NCBI RefSeq assembly: GCF_014652795.1
Contig: NZ_BMZM01000002.1
Span: 746,025 to 810,024, forward strand
Source: Kushneria pakistanensis
GTDB taxonomy: Bacteria; Pseudomonadota; Gammaproteobacteria; Pseudomonadales; Halomonadaceae
DNA length: 64,000 nt
Direction of reading: 5' to 3'
Shown here piece after piece: positions 55,891 through 64,000 of the stretch; position 1 is the stretch's first letter; every line of letters begins with the position of its first letter. The notes beneath the pieces are model-generated. The model saw nothing but the letters and a program-made list of their open reading frames with translations, was not told the DNA's origin and searched no databases. The position numbers and the translations under genes are program-made.

Positions 55891-57363
55891 CTATACGGCT
55901 TCGTCCGGGGCGCGCCTGCCGTGGTGCCTTTCCTCCACATCAGGCGTGAACCAGCGAGGCCAGGAGCTTTGATGGCGAACGTCGGCATCCACACACGGGA
56001 TCAAACGCTCGGTCAGGACATGGGTCTGTCCTGTGGTTCTGGCCGTTCGGTATTTGACGCTGTGAATGCATTCTCGATCGCCAAACTCACAGCGATTGAG
56101 TCGGGTACCGCCGCAGGGGCCGTTGGCAAGTCCCTTGGGGCAGGTCTCGGGGCAGATGTACAGGGTCTCTTCAAGGCGGCAGCTGCCGCAGGTATCACAC
56201 CCTGCGACCGGCCCTTTCAGGCGACGTTCCAGCTGGTGCAGCCAGCGAGCGCCGCGCGGTGTGCGCCAGAGAGGGCGTCTGCAGAGCCAGCCAAATCCTC
56301 GGCTCACCGGGTTGTTGCGGCTGAACAGCAGGGCGTGAAGGGCCGACAGCATATGGTAGCGACACTGCTCCTTTCCGGTGGCCCGGACACCTGATTCGCC
56401 CAGCTGCCAATCGGCATGTGCCGGGTGGAAGCTTACGCTCGCAAGACCAGGCATCTGCCAGCTGGCGTCCCAGGCCGCAGACCATTGTGACAGTGTCTGG
56501 ATGTCCGAAAGCCGATTGGTGATCACCTGCTCCAGGGCCTGCAGCTGCTCCGGCGTGTGAATACCTGACAGGTGGATGCCGGCATAGCCCATCAGGCGCA
56601 GACCGATGATCTGCAGTCCGAGGCGGAAAAGGCTGCGTTCCCGGGCATACGCGCGCGAGACGGCCGCCTCGGCGGCCAGCAGATCGCGCATCGAGGCAGT
56701 CACCACCACACCGGGGACCTTTTCCAGCAGGGTGGCGTTTTTGAAGGTCAATGCCATGACGCAGGCCAGCAGCGGGACAGGCGCGGCCTGTTGCTGCATC
56801 CACTGGTGGGCCTCCCGATGCTTTTGTGCATCAAATCCCAGCTGCAGGGTGAGAAAGTCCGCGCCCGCCGCGAGCTTCTTTTGAGCCTTGAAATATTGCG
56901 CGCCGCCTTCCTCCTCATGGTACTTGAACGGATTGAGGGCAGCGCCGAGCAGCCAGGTCGGCCTGGCCTGCCGGACGATCTGCAGGGCAGGCACCGATTC
57001 CAGATAACGTATCGGCTGACCGGGCTGGTGACCGGGGAGGCGATCACCACTGAGAAGCAGAAGCTGGTCCAGGCCGGCGGCGTCCATCTGTTCCAGCTGC
57101 CTCAGCAGGTCATGGCGTTCCCGATCCTTGCCGGAAAAGTGAAGCAGCGTCGGCAGGGGGCGCGTCAGCCTTGAGCATGCCGTCAGTGGCGAGAGATCCT
57201 GACTGCTGCTGACCCGATCCGCGACTGCGGCGACCATCGGCCAGCCACACAGCTGCGCGCGCTGCATCATTGACTCGAAGACAGCGCAGCGCTCACCACA
57301 GCGTCCGGGGACGAACTCCACAACGCAGACAAAGCGTTGCTCTCGCAGTGCTTCTCTTAACAT
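55891..57363 (-). CDS. Methylenetetrahydrofolate reductase-like protein with C-terminal MetV-like Cys domain
   Basis: Fusion of 490 residues. The first ~300 are a MetF-type barrel (VCVVEFVPGRCGER with the catalytic-type Glu, LLLLSGDRLPGHQPGQPIRYL, LLGAALNPFKYHEEEGGAQYF, QLGFDAQKH). The C-terminal ~110 form the MTHFR_C/MetV-type domain with CDTCGSC, CPETCPKGLANGPCGG and CEFGDREC, at least ten cysteines in a metal- or cluster-binding pattern. In acetogens these domains are separate subunits. Probably reduces methylene-THF to methyl-THF with an Fe-S-linked donor (inference). ATG at 57363 with GAGGG upstream; TTG 57369 possible. Divergent from mesX. Confidence 0.82.
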   Translation of the reverse strand: MLREALREQRFVCVVEFVPGRCGERCAVFESMMQRAQLCGWPMVAAVADRVSSSQDLSPLTACSRLTRPLPTLLHFSGKDRERHDLLRQLEQMDAAGLDQLLLLSGDRLPGHQPGQPIRYLESVPALQIVRQARPTWLLGAALNPFKYHEEEGGAQYFKAQKKLAAGADFLTLQLGFDAQKHREAHQWMQQQAAPVPLLACVMALTFKNATLLEKVPGVVVTASMRDLLAAEAAVSRAYARERSLFRLGLQIIGLRLMGYAGIHLSGIHTPEQLQALEQVITNRLSDIQTLSQWSAAWDASWQMPGLASVSFHPAHADWQLGESGVRATGKEQCRYHMLSALHALLFSRNNPVSRGFGWLCRRPLWRTPRGARWLHQLERRLKGPVAGCDTCGSCRLEETLYICPETCPKGLANGPCGGTRLNRCEFGDRECIHSVKYRTARTTGQTHVLTERLIPCVDADVRHQSSWPRWFTPDVEERHHGRRAPDEAV

Positions 57364-57704
57364 GCTCAATTTCCCTCATCGTGCCCGGTTCCTCTCGACA
57401 CGATCATCACTTTTTCAGCGTCAGGCGCCTCGCGGCAGGGCTCCCCATGGCAGGACATGACGCCACTCGACCATGAGGCAAATTTGTAATCATCATGAGG
57501 ATATTCAGTTTGTTTCATGATCAAGAGCCGCCGACAATGCTTCATCAAATGGTCAACCAGGCACTGTCCATCATGCCGGAGCGGTCCTGACGGTCTGGCG
57601 GCTGAGCGCACTGCGCTGCTGCGCCACGCCATGGTTGTGAGGCAGTCTCCGGTCGGCAGGCAGGGGTCTGGTGGGTATTTCGGAAATCAGGGTGGCATGG
57701 CGCA
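57364..57704. promoter_or_regulatory. Control region between the MetF/MetV-like gene and mesX
   Basis: 341 nt with divergent promoters. TGAGGATATTCA at about 57495 loosely resembles a MetR-type TGAA-N-TTCA dyad. I looked for SAM or cobalamin riboswitch folds by eye and found none I can support. Confidence 0.35.
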
Positions 57705-58688
57705 ATGAACGAAACGTTTGCATTTACCATTAAAAGTACGGGTTTCGATGAAGATTATCGACCGTCGGACAATACTCGCATCACCACCAATTTCGCCAAC
57801 CTGGCCAGGGGCGAAAAGCGTCAGGAGAACCTGCGCAATACCCTGAAAATGATCAATAACCGTTTTAACACGCTGGCACACTGGGACAATCCTGAAGGCG
57901 ACCGTTACCGCGTCGAACTCGACATCATTTCCGTTGAAATGGCGCTGGATGCTACACGTCCCGACAACGCGCTGCCGCTGATCGAAATATTGAAGACCCG
58001 TATCATTGATTTGAATACCGATACCTCTATCGAAGGTATTGCAGGCAATAACTTCTCTTCCTACGTGCGCGATTACGATTTCAGCGTTCGCCTGCAGGCG
58101 CACAACAGGGGGAAGCCGGGCTTCAGCGTTCCAGAGAATTTCGGCGAGTTACACGGCAATCTGTTCAAGCGCTTCGTCAACTCAAGCGTCTACAGGTCGC
58201 ATTTCAATAAACCGCCTGTCATCTGCATCAGCGTCTCGAGCAGTAAAACCTATCATCGCACCGATAATCACCATCCCGTGCTGGGTATTGAATATCGTCA
58301 GGACGAGTATTCCCTGACCGATGAATATTTCCAAAAAATGGGATTAAAGGTTCGCTACTTCATGCCAAAGGGTAGCGTCGCACCTCTGGCGTTTTATTTC
58401 TTTGGTGACCTGCTCAATGATTACACCAATCTTGAACTGATCAGTACCATCAGCACGATGGATACCTTTCAAAGGATCTATCGTCCCGAAATCTACAATG
58501 CCAATTGCGCCGCAGAAAAAACCTGGCAGCCGAGTCTGGAGCATCAGGATTATTCGCTGACGCGCATTGTTTATGATCGGGAAGAGCGCAGCCGACTGGG
58601 GATTGAGCAGGGCAGGTTCGTGGAGGAGCACTTCATCAAGCCCTACCAGGCACTTCTTGAGCAGTGGTTTCTCGCCGACGCTCGTTGA
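57705..58688 (+). CDS. mesX: DUF1852 protein, methionine synthase partner MesX
   Basis: Protein of 327 residues of the DUF1852 family: MNETFAFTIKSTGFDEDYRP, TNFANLARGEKRQENLRNTL, SVSSSKTYHRTDNHHPVLG, LKVRYFMPKGSVAPLAFYFF, EKTWQPSLEHQDYSLTRIVY and RFVEEHFIKPYQALLEQWF. DUF1852 (MesX) is known to be required with MesD for oxygen-dependent methionine synthesis. AGGGTGG precedes the ATG. It is directly upstream of mesD (26 nt), as in other genomes. Its biochemical role, perhaps making or delivering the methyl donor, is not settled. Confidence 0.9.
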   Translation: MNETFAFTIKSTGFDEDYRPSDNTRITTNFANLARGEKRQENLRNTLKMINNRFNTLAHWDNPEGDRYRVELDIISVEMALDATRPDNALPLIEILKTRIIDLNTDTSIEGIAGNNFSSYVRDYDFSVRLQAHNRGKPGFSVPENFGELHGNLFKRFVNSSVYRSHFNKPPVICISVSSSKTYHRTDNHHPVLGIEYRQDEYSLTDEYFQKMGLKVRYFMPKGSVAPLAFYFFGDLLNDYTNLELISTISTMDTFQRIYRPEIYNANCAAEKTWQPSLEHQDYSLTRIVYDREERSRLGIEQGRFVEEHFIKPYQALLEQWFLADAR

Positions 58689-58714
58689 TCCACCCGGCAA
58701 CAAGGCTATTTATC

Positions 58715-59743
58715 ATGAAAAGGTTATTACCCACGTCAACGGCCGGCAGCCTGCCCAAACCTTCCTGGCTTGCCCAGCCGGAAACGCTCTGGTCTCCCTG
58801 GAAGCTGCAGGATCAGGCGCTGACGGAGGGCAGGGAGGATGCGCTGCGTCTGTCACTGCATGAACAGCAGCGGGCCGGTATCGATATCGTCAGTGATGGT
58901 GAGCAGTCGCGTCAGCACTTTGTCACCACGTTTATCGAACACCTTGACGGCGTCGATTTCGAACGGCGCGAGACCGTCAAAATTCGTGATCGCTATGAGG
59001 CGAGCGTGCCTACGGTGGTGGGGGCCGTGGCCCGCCAGAAGCCCGTTTTTGTCGATGATGCCAGGTTTTTGCGCCAGCAGACCGAAAAGCCCATCAAGTG
59101 GGCGCTGCCGGGGCCCATGACGATGATCGATACGCTGTATGACAAACACTATAAAAGCCGCGAAACGCTGGCCTGGGAGTTTGCCGGGATTCTCAATCAG
59201 GAGGCCCGCGAGCTGCAGGCTGCCGGCGTTGATATCATCCAGTTCGACGAGCCGGCCTTTAATGTCTTTTTCGATGAGGTCAACGACTGGGGCATTGCGG
59301 CGCTTGAAAGGGCAGTGGAAGGACTTGAGTGCGAAACCGCCGTGCATATCTGCTATGGCTACGGCATCAAGGCCAATACGGACTGGAAAAAAACGCTGGG
59401 CACCGAATGGCGCCAGTACGAGGAAATTTTTCCCAGACTGCAGACATCCAGCATCGATCTTGTTTCTCTTGAGTGTCACAACTCCCATGTCCCGATGGAT
59501 CTCATTGAGCTCATTCGGGGCAAAAAGGTGATGGTGGGCGCGATCGATGTGGCCACCCATGCCATCGAGACACCGGAAGAGGTGGCCAATACCCTGCGAA
59601 AGGCACTTCAGTTCGTGGATGCCGACAGGCTCTACCCCTGCACCAACTGCGGCATGGCGCCCCTGCCGCGTCATGTGGCAAGGGGCAAGCTGAATGCCCT
59701 GAGTGCTGGCGCCGACATTATCCGCCGGGAGCTCTCTACCTGA
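58715..59743 (+). CDS. mesD: Core MetE-like methionine synthase MesD
   Basis: Minimal catalytic MetE domain, 342 residues, lacking the N-terminal half of full MetE (about 750 aa). Zinc ligands are visible: H211 and C213 in AVHICYGYG and C312 in CTNCGMAPLP; homocysteine-binding features are SDGEQSRQHF and IQFDEPAFNVF. MesD forms methionine without the usual folate-binding half and needs MesX. ATG at 58715; an in-frame codon at 58664 lies inside mesX. Followed by a 58-nt gap to a convergent gene. Confidence 0.9.
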   Translation: MKRLLPTSTAGSLPKPSWLAQPETLWSPWKLQDQALTEGREDALRLSLHEQQRAGIDIVSDGEQSRQHFVTTFIEHLDGVDFERRETVKIRDRYEASVPTVVGAVARQKPVFVDDARFLRQQTEKPIKWALPGPMTMIDTLYDKHYKSRETLAWEFAGILNQEARELQAAGVDIIQFDEPAFNVFFDEVNDWGIAALERAVEGLECETAVHICYGYGIKANTDWKKTLGTEWRQYEEIFPRLQTSSIDLVSLECHNSHVPMDLIELIRGKKVMVGAIDVATHAIETPEEVANTLRKALQFVDADRLYPCTNCGMAPLPRHVARGKLNALSAGADIIRRELST

Positions 59744-59801
59744 TATCGAGCCCGCAGCGGGCATAACCATTTGAGGATGCGCTGGCAGGGCAGGACCGGC
59801 C

Positions 59802-60497
59802 TTACAGCTGGCCCAGCTCATGTCGCCAGCGGCGAAGGGTGCGCCGCTGGCGGCGTGTCACGAACTGTTCGGTATGGATGGTTTCAGGGGCCAGGAGAAT
59901 ACGGCCGTCGTCGGTCTTTTCCATGTGAAAGGTGCGTCTGGCGCCTATGGGGTGTTTTTCGGCGCCAAAGGTAGCAATCAGGCTGATTTCCACCGAGACC
60001 AGCTGGTGTTCTCCATCGGCGATATCGTAGTGCTCATTGAGCTTGAGACCCTGAGCGAGGCCTACCTGGCGGATCATGTTGCCAAAGGTGCCGGCTTCCA
60101 GATAATCGCCCGGCTTCATCGGCCCCTGGCGGGTGAAGTCATGCAGCCCCACGTCAGTGCCATTGTCGGGCGGGTCGATATCCACCGCCTTGCCGGCTTC
60201 ATCCACGATATCGGTCACATCGCAGTACCACTGCTCTTCCGAAGTCCTGAGTCGCGCCATGACAAGGTCAATGAAGACACTTTGCTGACTCATGTTGCTG
60301 AACAGACAGACCGAATTGATATCGCGCCCCTTGCCGCGATTGATGATGATCTGCGGGCGACGCTGCATACGAAAGTTGTGCAGCATCAGCTGTAAATAAA
60401 TTGCCCAGATGAGCAGCATGCCAACGCTGGTCAGGCCGCTGAAAACGGTGGCATTTTCGGTAATCCAGTGCCACAGACCACCCAGCGATGAAAACAT
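59802..60497 (-). CDS. Hypothetical membrane protein, 231 aa
   Basis: One clear N-terminal helix (VFSGLTSVGMLLIWAIYLQL) after a short aromatic head, then a soluble domain with RPQIIINRGKGRDINSVCLF, SNMSQQSVFIDLVMARL, FTRQGPMKPGDYLEAGTFGN and a basic tail RRQRRTLRRWRHELGQL. I do not recognise a catalytic family; the beta-rich pattern resembles small membrane-tethered domains in gammaproteobacteria. It lies 46 nt after a Crp/Fnr regulator gene in the same direction, so the two may be co-transcribed. Confidence 0.7.
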   Translation of the reverse strand: MFSSLGGLWHWITENATVFSGLTSVGMLLIWAIYLQLMLHNFRMQRRPQIIINRGKGRDINSVCLFSNMSQQSVFIDLVMARLRTSEEQWYCDVTDIVDEAGKAVDIDPPDNGTDVGLHDFTRQGPMKPGDYLEAGTFGNMIRQVGLAQGLKLNEHYDIADGEHQLVSVEISLIATFGAEKHPIGARRTFHMEKTDDGRILLAPETIHTEQFVTRRQRRTLRRWRHELGQL

Positions 60498-60543
60498 TGA
60501 AAGGCTCTTTGATCATGACGGATTGATGTTTGGCAACAATACC

Positions 60544-61317
60544 TCATGAAGCCAGTCGTAGACTGACCGGGATTTTCCCATTGAGATGAAGATAATCATT
60601 ATCGAAGTCGGCAAATTCTGCCAATTGCTTCCAGTCAGTAATCGTCAATGTCTTTTGACAAAGGGTCACCAGCTTCTCATGCCTGAGCAGTTGCAGGGAG
60701 CGGTTAAGGTGTACAGGCGAAAGCCCCAGCGCTTCGCTGAGCGCGACCTGCGTCAGCGGAAAATGCATGCTGTTGCCCTCCGTCTTTCCAATAATGAAAG
60801 AGCGGGTAAAAAGCTCACACAGAAGGTGGGCCAGACGCATGGCCGCCGGGCGCCGGGTAACATTCAAAAGCCACTCGCCCATGATGGATTTATCCACGAT
60901 CGATGACCAGGCAAGGCCCTGTGCCAGCCCCGAGTCGGGCTCAATGCGCGTGAGCAGCTTCTGCCGGTCTATTCGGGTAATGCGCACATCAGACAGCGCC
61001 TTGATGGAGTGATCAAGCCGGCTTTGTACGCTGGAGATCTCTTCACAATGATCACCCTGCAAAATAAAGGAGATCACCTGGTCTGTACCGTCGTGAGCGC
61101 TTTTGAAACGGCCTGCCCAGCCATCGGTCACGATATCGATCCTGTCGGATCTTTCGCCCGCTTTTGCCAGTGTCTGCCCCTTGGCAAACAGATGCTTGCT
61201 CTCGACACACTCCTGAATAGCGGTTTTTTCTGCCTGGGTAAGACAAGCGTAAAAATTCATTTTATTAATAAATGAGTACATTGATTTCCCCATGCTTTCC
61301 CGGCTGAACAGGTCCAT
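60544..61317 (-). CDS. Crp/Fnr-family transcriptional regulator A
   Basis: Protein of up to 257 residues: an N-terminal cyclic-nucleotide-binding-like barrel (LFAKGQTLAKAGERSDRIDI, GWAGRFKSAHDGTDQVISFI, LQGDHCEEI) and a C-terminal winged helix (PLTQVALSEALGLSPVHLNR SLQLLRHEKL as two adjoining segments). It lacks the four-Cys Fe-S set of Fnr/Anr, so it is not an oxygen sensor of that kind. The start is uncertain: ATG 61317 has GGA upstream, while ATG 61281 has GGGG at good spacing. Clear paralogue of the regulator at 62053-62760. Confidence 0.88.
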   Translation of the reverse strand: MDLFSRESMGKSMYSFINKMNFYACLTQAEKTAIQECVESKHLFAKGQTLAKAGERSDRIDIVTDGWAGRFKSAHDGTDQVISFILQGDHCEEISSVQSRLDHSIKALSDVRITRIDRQKLLTRIEPDSGLAQGLAWSSIVDKSIMGEWLLNVTRRPAAMRLAHLLCELFTRSFIIGKTEGNSMHFPLTQVALSEALGLSPVHLNRSLQLLRHEKLVTLCQKTLTITDWKQLAEFADFDNDYLHLNGKIPVSLRLAS

Positions 61318-62052
61318 TTAATATCCGACAGGAGGGAAGGCAGTGGCCTTCCCTCCCCAGGTTGACATCCTTGTCAGTCATGCATTTCTTACCTGGCTCC
61401 AGTGATGGTTGTTTCCTGTGTTCTGAGCACCTTTCCTGCTGGACGCTGATATCCGTTCAGGATCATCAATGGCATGTCGCCACCATGAAGACCGTCGTAC
61501 TACAGCCCGGCCTCGAATGGCCTTTCACGATTCGCGACAGTTGCCATATCATTCACTCGGCCATGCGGTCCCGCGGTATAAAAAAGAAACACCTTGCAGT
61601 ACCGTGTACGGCAAAATAAATCTTTTGGTAGCAGTAAAAAATTATTTTCCAGGGGCCTGGCTTTTAATTAGCCCGACTGCTGCTTATTAGCGCTTCCGAT
61701 ATGGTCTCCGGGAAGCTGTTTGTTGGGAATAACTCATGTTATTTTCAGGATCCTTGATCAGCATTATTTGTCTGATTGTTGTAATAGGATGTTACCCCCT
61801 TGTATTAAGGTCGGGGGTTGATTAATGAAATATTGGAATACGCCACATTTTCATGATTTGCAATTAATTTGCCAGGGGTAAGCGTATTAATTCTTCTAGC
61901 TAAAAATAATATGGAAGTAAATGCGCGTTGTTTGTTCGAGATTAATGATCCAGGTCAAATTTTTCGATTAATGGCAAGGGTTCCATCGTGAATAAAGCTG
62001 TCATTTGCCATGGAATCATGCTGCAATGTACGGAATTTTTCGGAGTTTCTTA
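61318..62052. other. 735-nt gene-poor AT-rich gap between two Crp/Fnr genes
   Basis: Holds the divergent promoters of both regulators. AT content rises from about 61620 to 62000. An 85-codon frame at 61362-61619 has no ribosome site or recognisable content. Otherwise I see nothing in it. Confidence 0.5.
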
Positions 62053-62760
62053 ATGTTCGATCCACTGCTCAAGAAGCTTCAGCACTATACGGATCTGGGG
62101 AAAAAAGAAGTCAGCGTGCTGTGTTCAGCGCCCGAGAAAACAAGGCAATTCGACAAGGGCGAGCACATCATCAGTGAGGGGGAGAACCCGGTTGTCGTCC
62201 ACATGATGGTGGAAGGCTGGGCCTGTCGCTGCAAGATGCTTTCCGATGGCCGCGAGCAGATCATGGGCTACCTGATCAAGGGGGATATGTGTGACCTGCA
62301 TGTCACCCTGCTCTCGCACATGGATCACTCCATCCGCACCCTCACCTCTGCCACTGTTGCCATGATCCCCCAGGAAAGTATCGAACAGATCTTTGAGGAT
62401 TATCCGCGCCTGGCCAGAGCGCTTTCATGGTCCATGACGGTAGATGAAGCCATCACCCGACACTGGATACTCAATGTTGGATTACGCAGCGCCGAGGCAC
62501 GCGTTGCACATCTTTTTTGCGAGATGCTTTTGCGTTTTCAGACAGCAGGGCTCACCTCGGATAATACGATCGATATGCCCTTGACCCAGACCAATATGGG
62601 TGAGGCGCTTGGCCTGACCCCGGTCCATATCAATCGGGTATTACAGCGCCTGCGGCAAAAAAATCTCATTACACTGGCGCATAAAAAGCTGGTGGTGCTT
62701 GATCTGGAAGGACTTAAAGAGGTTGCCGAATTCGATGATGCCTACCTGCACATCAGGTGA
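62053..62760 (+). CDS. Crp/Fnr-family transcriptional regulator B
   Basis: Protein of 235 residues with sensor barrel (RQFDKGEHIISEGENPVVVH, GWACRCKMLSDGREQIMGYL, IKGDMCDLHV) and winged helix with DNA-recognition MGEALGLTPVHINRVLQRLR, then the C-terminal VAEFDDAYLHIR shared with regulator A (AEFADFDNDYLHL). No Fnr-type cysteine cluster. ATG at 62053 with GGAG eight bases upstream; an earlier in-frame codon at 62005 lacks one. Faces away from regulator A across a 735-nt gap. Confidence 0.92.
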   Translation: MFDPLLKKLQHYTDLGKKEVSVLCSAPEKTRQFDKGEHIISEGENPVVVHMMVEGWACRCKMLSDGREQIMGYLIKGDMCDLHVTLLSHMDHSIRTLTSATVAMIPQESIEQIFEDYPRLARALSWSMTVDEAITRHWILNVGLRSAEARVAHLFCEMLLRFQTAGLTSDNTIDMPLTQTNMGEALGLTPVHINRVLQRLRQKNLITLAHKKLVVLDLEGLKEVAEFDDAYLHIR

Positions 62761-63289
62761 TCAGCAGTAGCAGAAGAGTCGTTGATAGCGGGTAAAAATA
62801 AAAAAGAGGAGCGAATCCTTTCGCCCCGCGTCTTTTGCCTTCCTTGACATGCTCGTATTGTCACTCTGTTGATTTGAACGGTACATAAACTGGATCAAGT
62901 CAGTGTCGTTATTTCACATCAATTGATTGCTGCTTAATGTGCGTTGGCATATGACACAACGTTACATGATTAATGTTGTGTCTTGTCGATCAATGATGGT
63001 GTTAAACAAGCGTTATAAAGTAACCGGATATTCAATGCAGGCTCATGTGTTGTATTCAGCGTTATTGGCATTAAAAACCGTGGTATTGCCTGACAATATA
63101 ATATTGAAATGGCGCAGAGAAAGCCGGCCGTACGGCAATAGGCTACCCTTGTGGCGATAGCGCCAATATTGAATATGGCGTGAACATGGGCACGGCTGGG
63201 CGTCCAGAGGCAGCCTTTGCTGACAGCGATACAAGCGAAGCTTCCACGCATGGAAGCTTCGCTTTTTTATGGCGTCGGGATCAGCCGTT
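62761..63289. other. 529-nt interval without a convincing gene
   Basis: AT-rich in the middle (62880-63120). ATCAATTGAT near 62920 is a palindrome. A strong plus-strand terminator closes the interval at 63235-63268 although no plus-strand gene lies within 470 nt of it. Confidence 0.5.
63235..63268 (+). terminator. Intrinsic terminator, plus strand
   Basis: GCGAAGCTTCCA, loop CGCA, TGGAAGCTTCGC, then TTTTTT: perfect 12-bp stem. Confidence 0.88.
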
Positions 63290-64000
63290 TCAGGCGCGCT
63301 GGGTTCGCCAGGCTCTAACGCTCAATACCACCAGCGTGACCGCGGTCAGGGGCAGGGCGTACATCAGGACGGCGTCGCCCAGCAGCGTGGCGCTGTCGTG
63401 TTGGGTCGAATAGAGTACCAGGTAAGCGGTGTAGGCAATGTAATAGACCAGAAACAACAGCCCTTCCCAGCGCTCGATCAGATAGCCGGTAAAAAAGATC
63501 GGCAGGCAGGCCAGCGACACGGCAATCATGACCGGGAAGTCAAAGGCCAGCGCATTGGCGGCCACGGGAATACCACTGGGGGCTACCAGCGCAGACAACC
63601 CCAGCACGCACAGCAGGTTGAAAAGCCCGCTGCCCACCACGTTGCCCACGGCAATATCACGCTCACCCCGCACGGCAGCCAGAATCGAGGTAGCAAGCTC
63701 CGGCAGGGAGGTCCCGACCGCCACAACGGTCAACCCGATCACCAGATCCGATAGCCCCAGTGCCCGCGCCAGTGCGGTGGCACCTTCCACCAGAAAGTGG
63801 GAGCCGGCCACCAGTAGTGCCAGGCCTGCCACGATCATGACCAGATACCAGAGCCAGGCCATCGGGCCGCGCGAGGGCGCCGGGTCGGATTCAGGGTTTT
63901 CCAGGGCGGCTGCCTGCGCCTCCTTTTTGCTCGCACGCATGCTGCTGATCACCATGAACATCGTATAGGCCACGATGCAGGCAAAGAGCAGCGCGCCATC
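63290..64000 (-). CDS. Calcium/sodium antiporter, CaCA family (YrbG-like; 5' end beyond window)
   Basis: C-terminal ~236 residues of an inner-membrane cation exchanger. The second alpha repeat is visible: ALGLSDLVIGLTVVAVGTSL followed by PELATSILAAVRGERDIAVG and NVVGSGLFNLLCVLGLSAL, the GTSxPE and GNxxGSxxxN ion-binding signatures of the CaCA family. The frame is open through the right edge (DGALLFACIVAYTMFMVIS), so the first repeat lies outside. A cytoplasmic loop rich in Ala/Glu (SKKEAQAAALENPESDPAPS) precedes the second half. Confidence 0.92.
   Translation of the reverse strand, partial: DGALLFACIVAYTMFMVISSMRASKKEAQAAALENPESDPAPSRGPMAWLWYLVMIVAGLALLVAGSHFLVEGATALARALGLSDLVIGLTVVAVGTSLPELATSILAAVRGERDIAVGNVVGSGLFNLLCVLGLSALVAPSGIPVAANALAFDFPVMIAVSLACLPIFFTGYLIERWEGLLFLVYYIAYTAYLVLYSTQHDSATLLGDAVLMYALPLTAVTLVVLSVRAWRTQRA

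Noticed and set aside
57364-57704. A riboswitch (SAM or cobalamin) in the mesX leader
   Set aside because: Checked for the conserved cores by eye; none found. A covariance-model search would be decisive.
61362-61619. An 85-codon ORF between the Crp/Fnr genes
   Set aside because: No ribosome site, odd composition, no motif; it lies in the presumed promoter region.
62915-62930. An FNR-like site near ATCAATTGAT
   Set aside because: The half-sites are in the wrong order and spacing for TTGAT-N4-ATCAA.

Overview
The window is chromosomal DNA from a GC-rich gammaproteobacterium. The gene content (glycine betaine breakdown, BCCT betaine uptake, ergothioneine synthesis, many ABC importers) fits a halophile or halotolerant member of the Halomonadaceae (Halomonas/Kushneria-like). 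That assignment is inferred from gene content and base composition, not from a marker gene.

Layout. 1-5.1 kb: a ribose-type sugar ABC importer (permease cut by the window edge, ATPase, binding protein) divergent from an FGGY pentulose kinase. 5.1-7.5 kb: a polar amino acid ABC importer. 7.7-10.6 kb: an unknown gene, a FAH-family hydrolase carrying a frameshifted SDR scrap just upstream, and a periplasmic PheC-type dehydratase. 11-15.7 kb: egtB-egtD (ergothioneine) followed by a GH3 glucosidase. 15.9-22.1 kb: MFS transporter, universal stress protein with a perfect FNR/Anr box, CYP152 peroxygenase, HglS (lysine catabolism) and small membrane proteins.

22.2-25.2 kb is the clearest foreign DNA. 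An intact tRNA-Thr(CGU) gene is followed by AT-rich DNA, and its 3' 40 nt are repeated exactly 1,984 bp downstream, together with a diverged copy of the tRNA terminator. Between the repeats sits an overlapping DarT-type ADP-ribosyltransferase / NADAR pair, a toxin-antitoxin or phage-defence module, with no integrase. Just outside the second repeat is another AT-rich gene for an unknown membrane-anchored protein.

25.2-29.7 kb: a PLD-like protein, the SRAP DNA-crosslink protein with a degenerate LexA/UmuD-like neighbour, a membrane-fused PQQ sugar dehydrogenase and a small P-loop kinase.

30-55.7 kb is one functional block: GbdR-like regulator, dipeptidase, PA5397-like protein, DgcA/DgcB with a dedicated ETF pair, an SSS and a BCCT transporter, GbcA/GbcB, FdhA, GlyA, SoxBDAG and PurU. 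Together these import glycine betaine and demethylate it stepwise (betaine, dimethylglycine, sarcosine, glycine), handle the released formaldehyde and one-carbon units, and convert glycine to serine.

55.9-59.7 kb continues one-carbon/methionine metabolism: a MetF-like protein fused to a Cys-rich MetV-like domain, divergent from MesX (DUF1852) and MesD (core MetE-like methionine synthase). 59.8-64 kb: an unknown membrane protein, two paralogous Crp/Fnr regulators separated by a gene-poor AT-rich gap, and the C-terminal half of a Ca2+/Na+ antiporter cut by the window edge.
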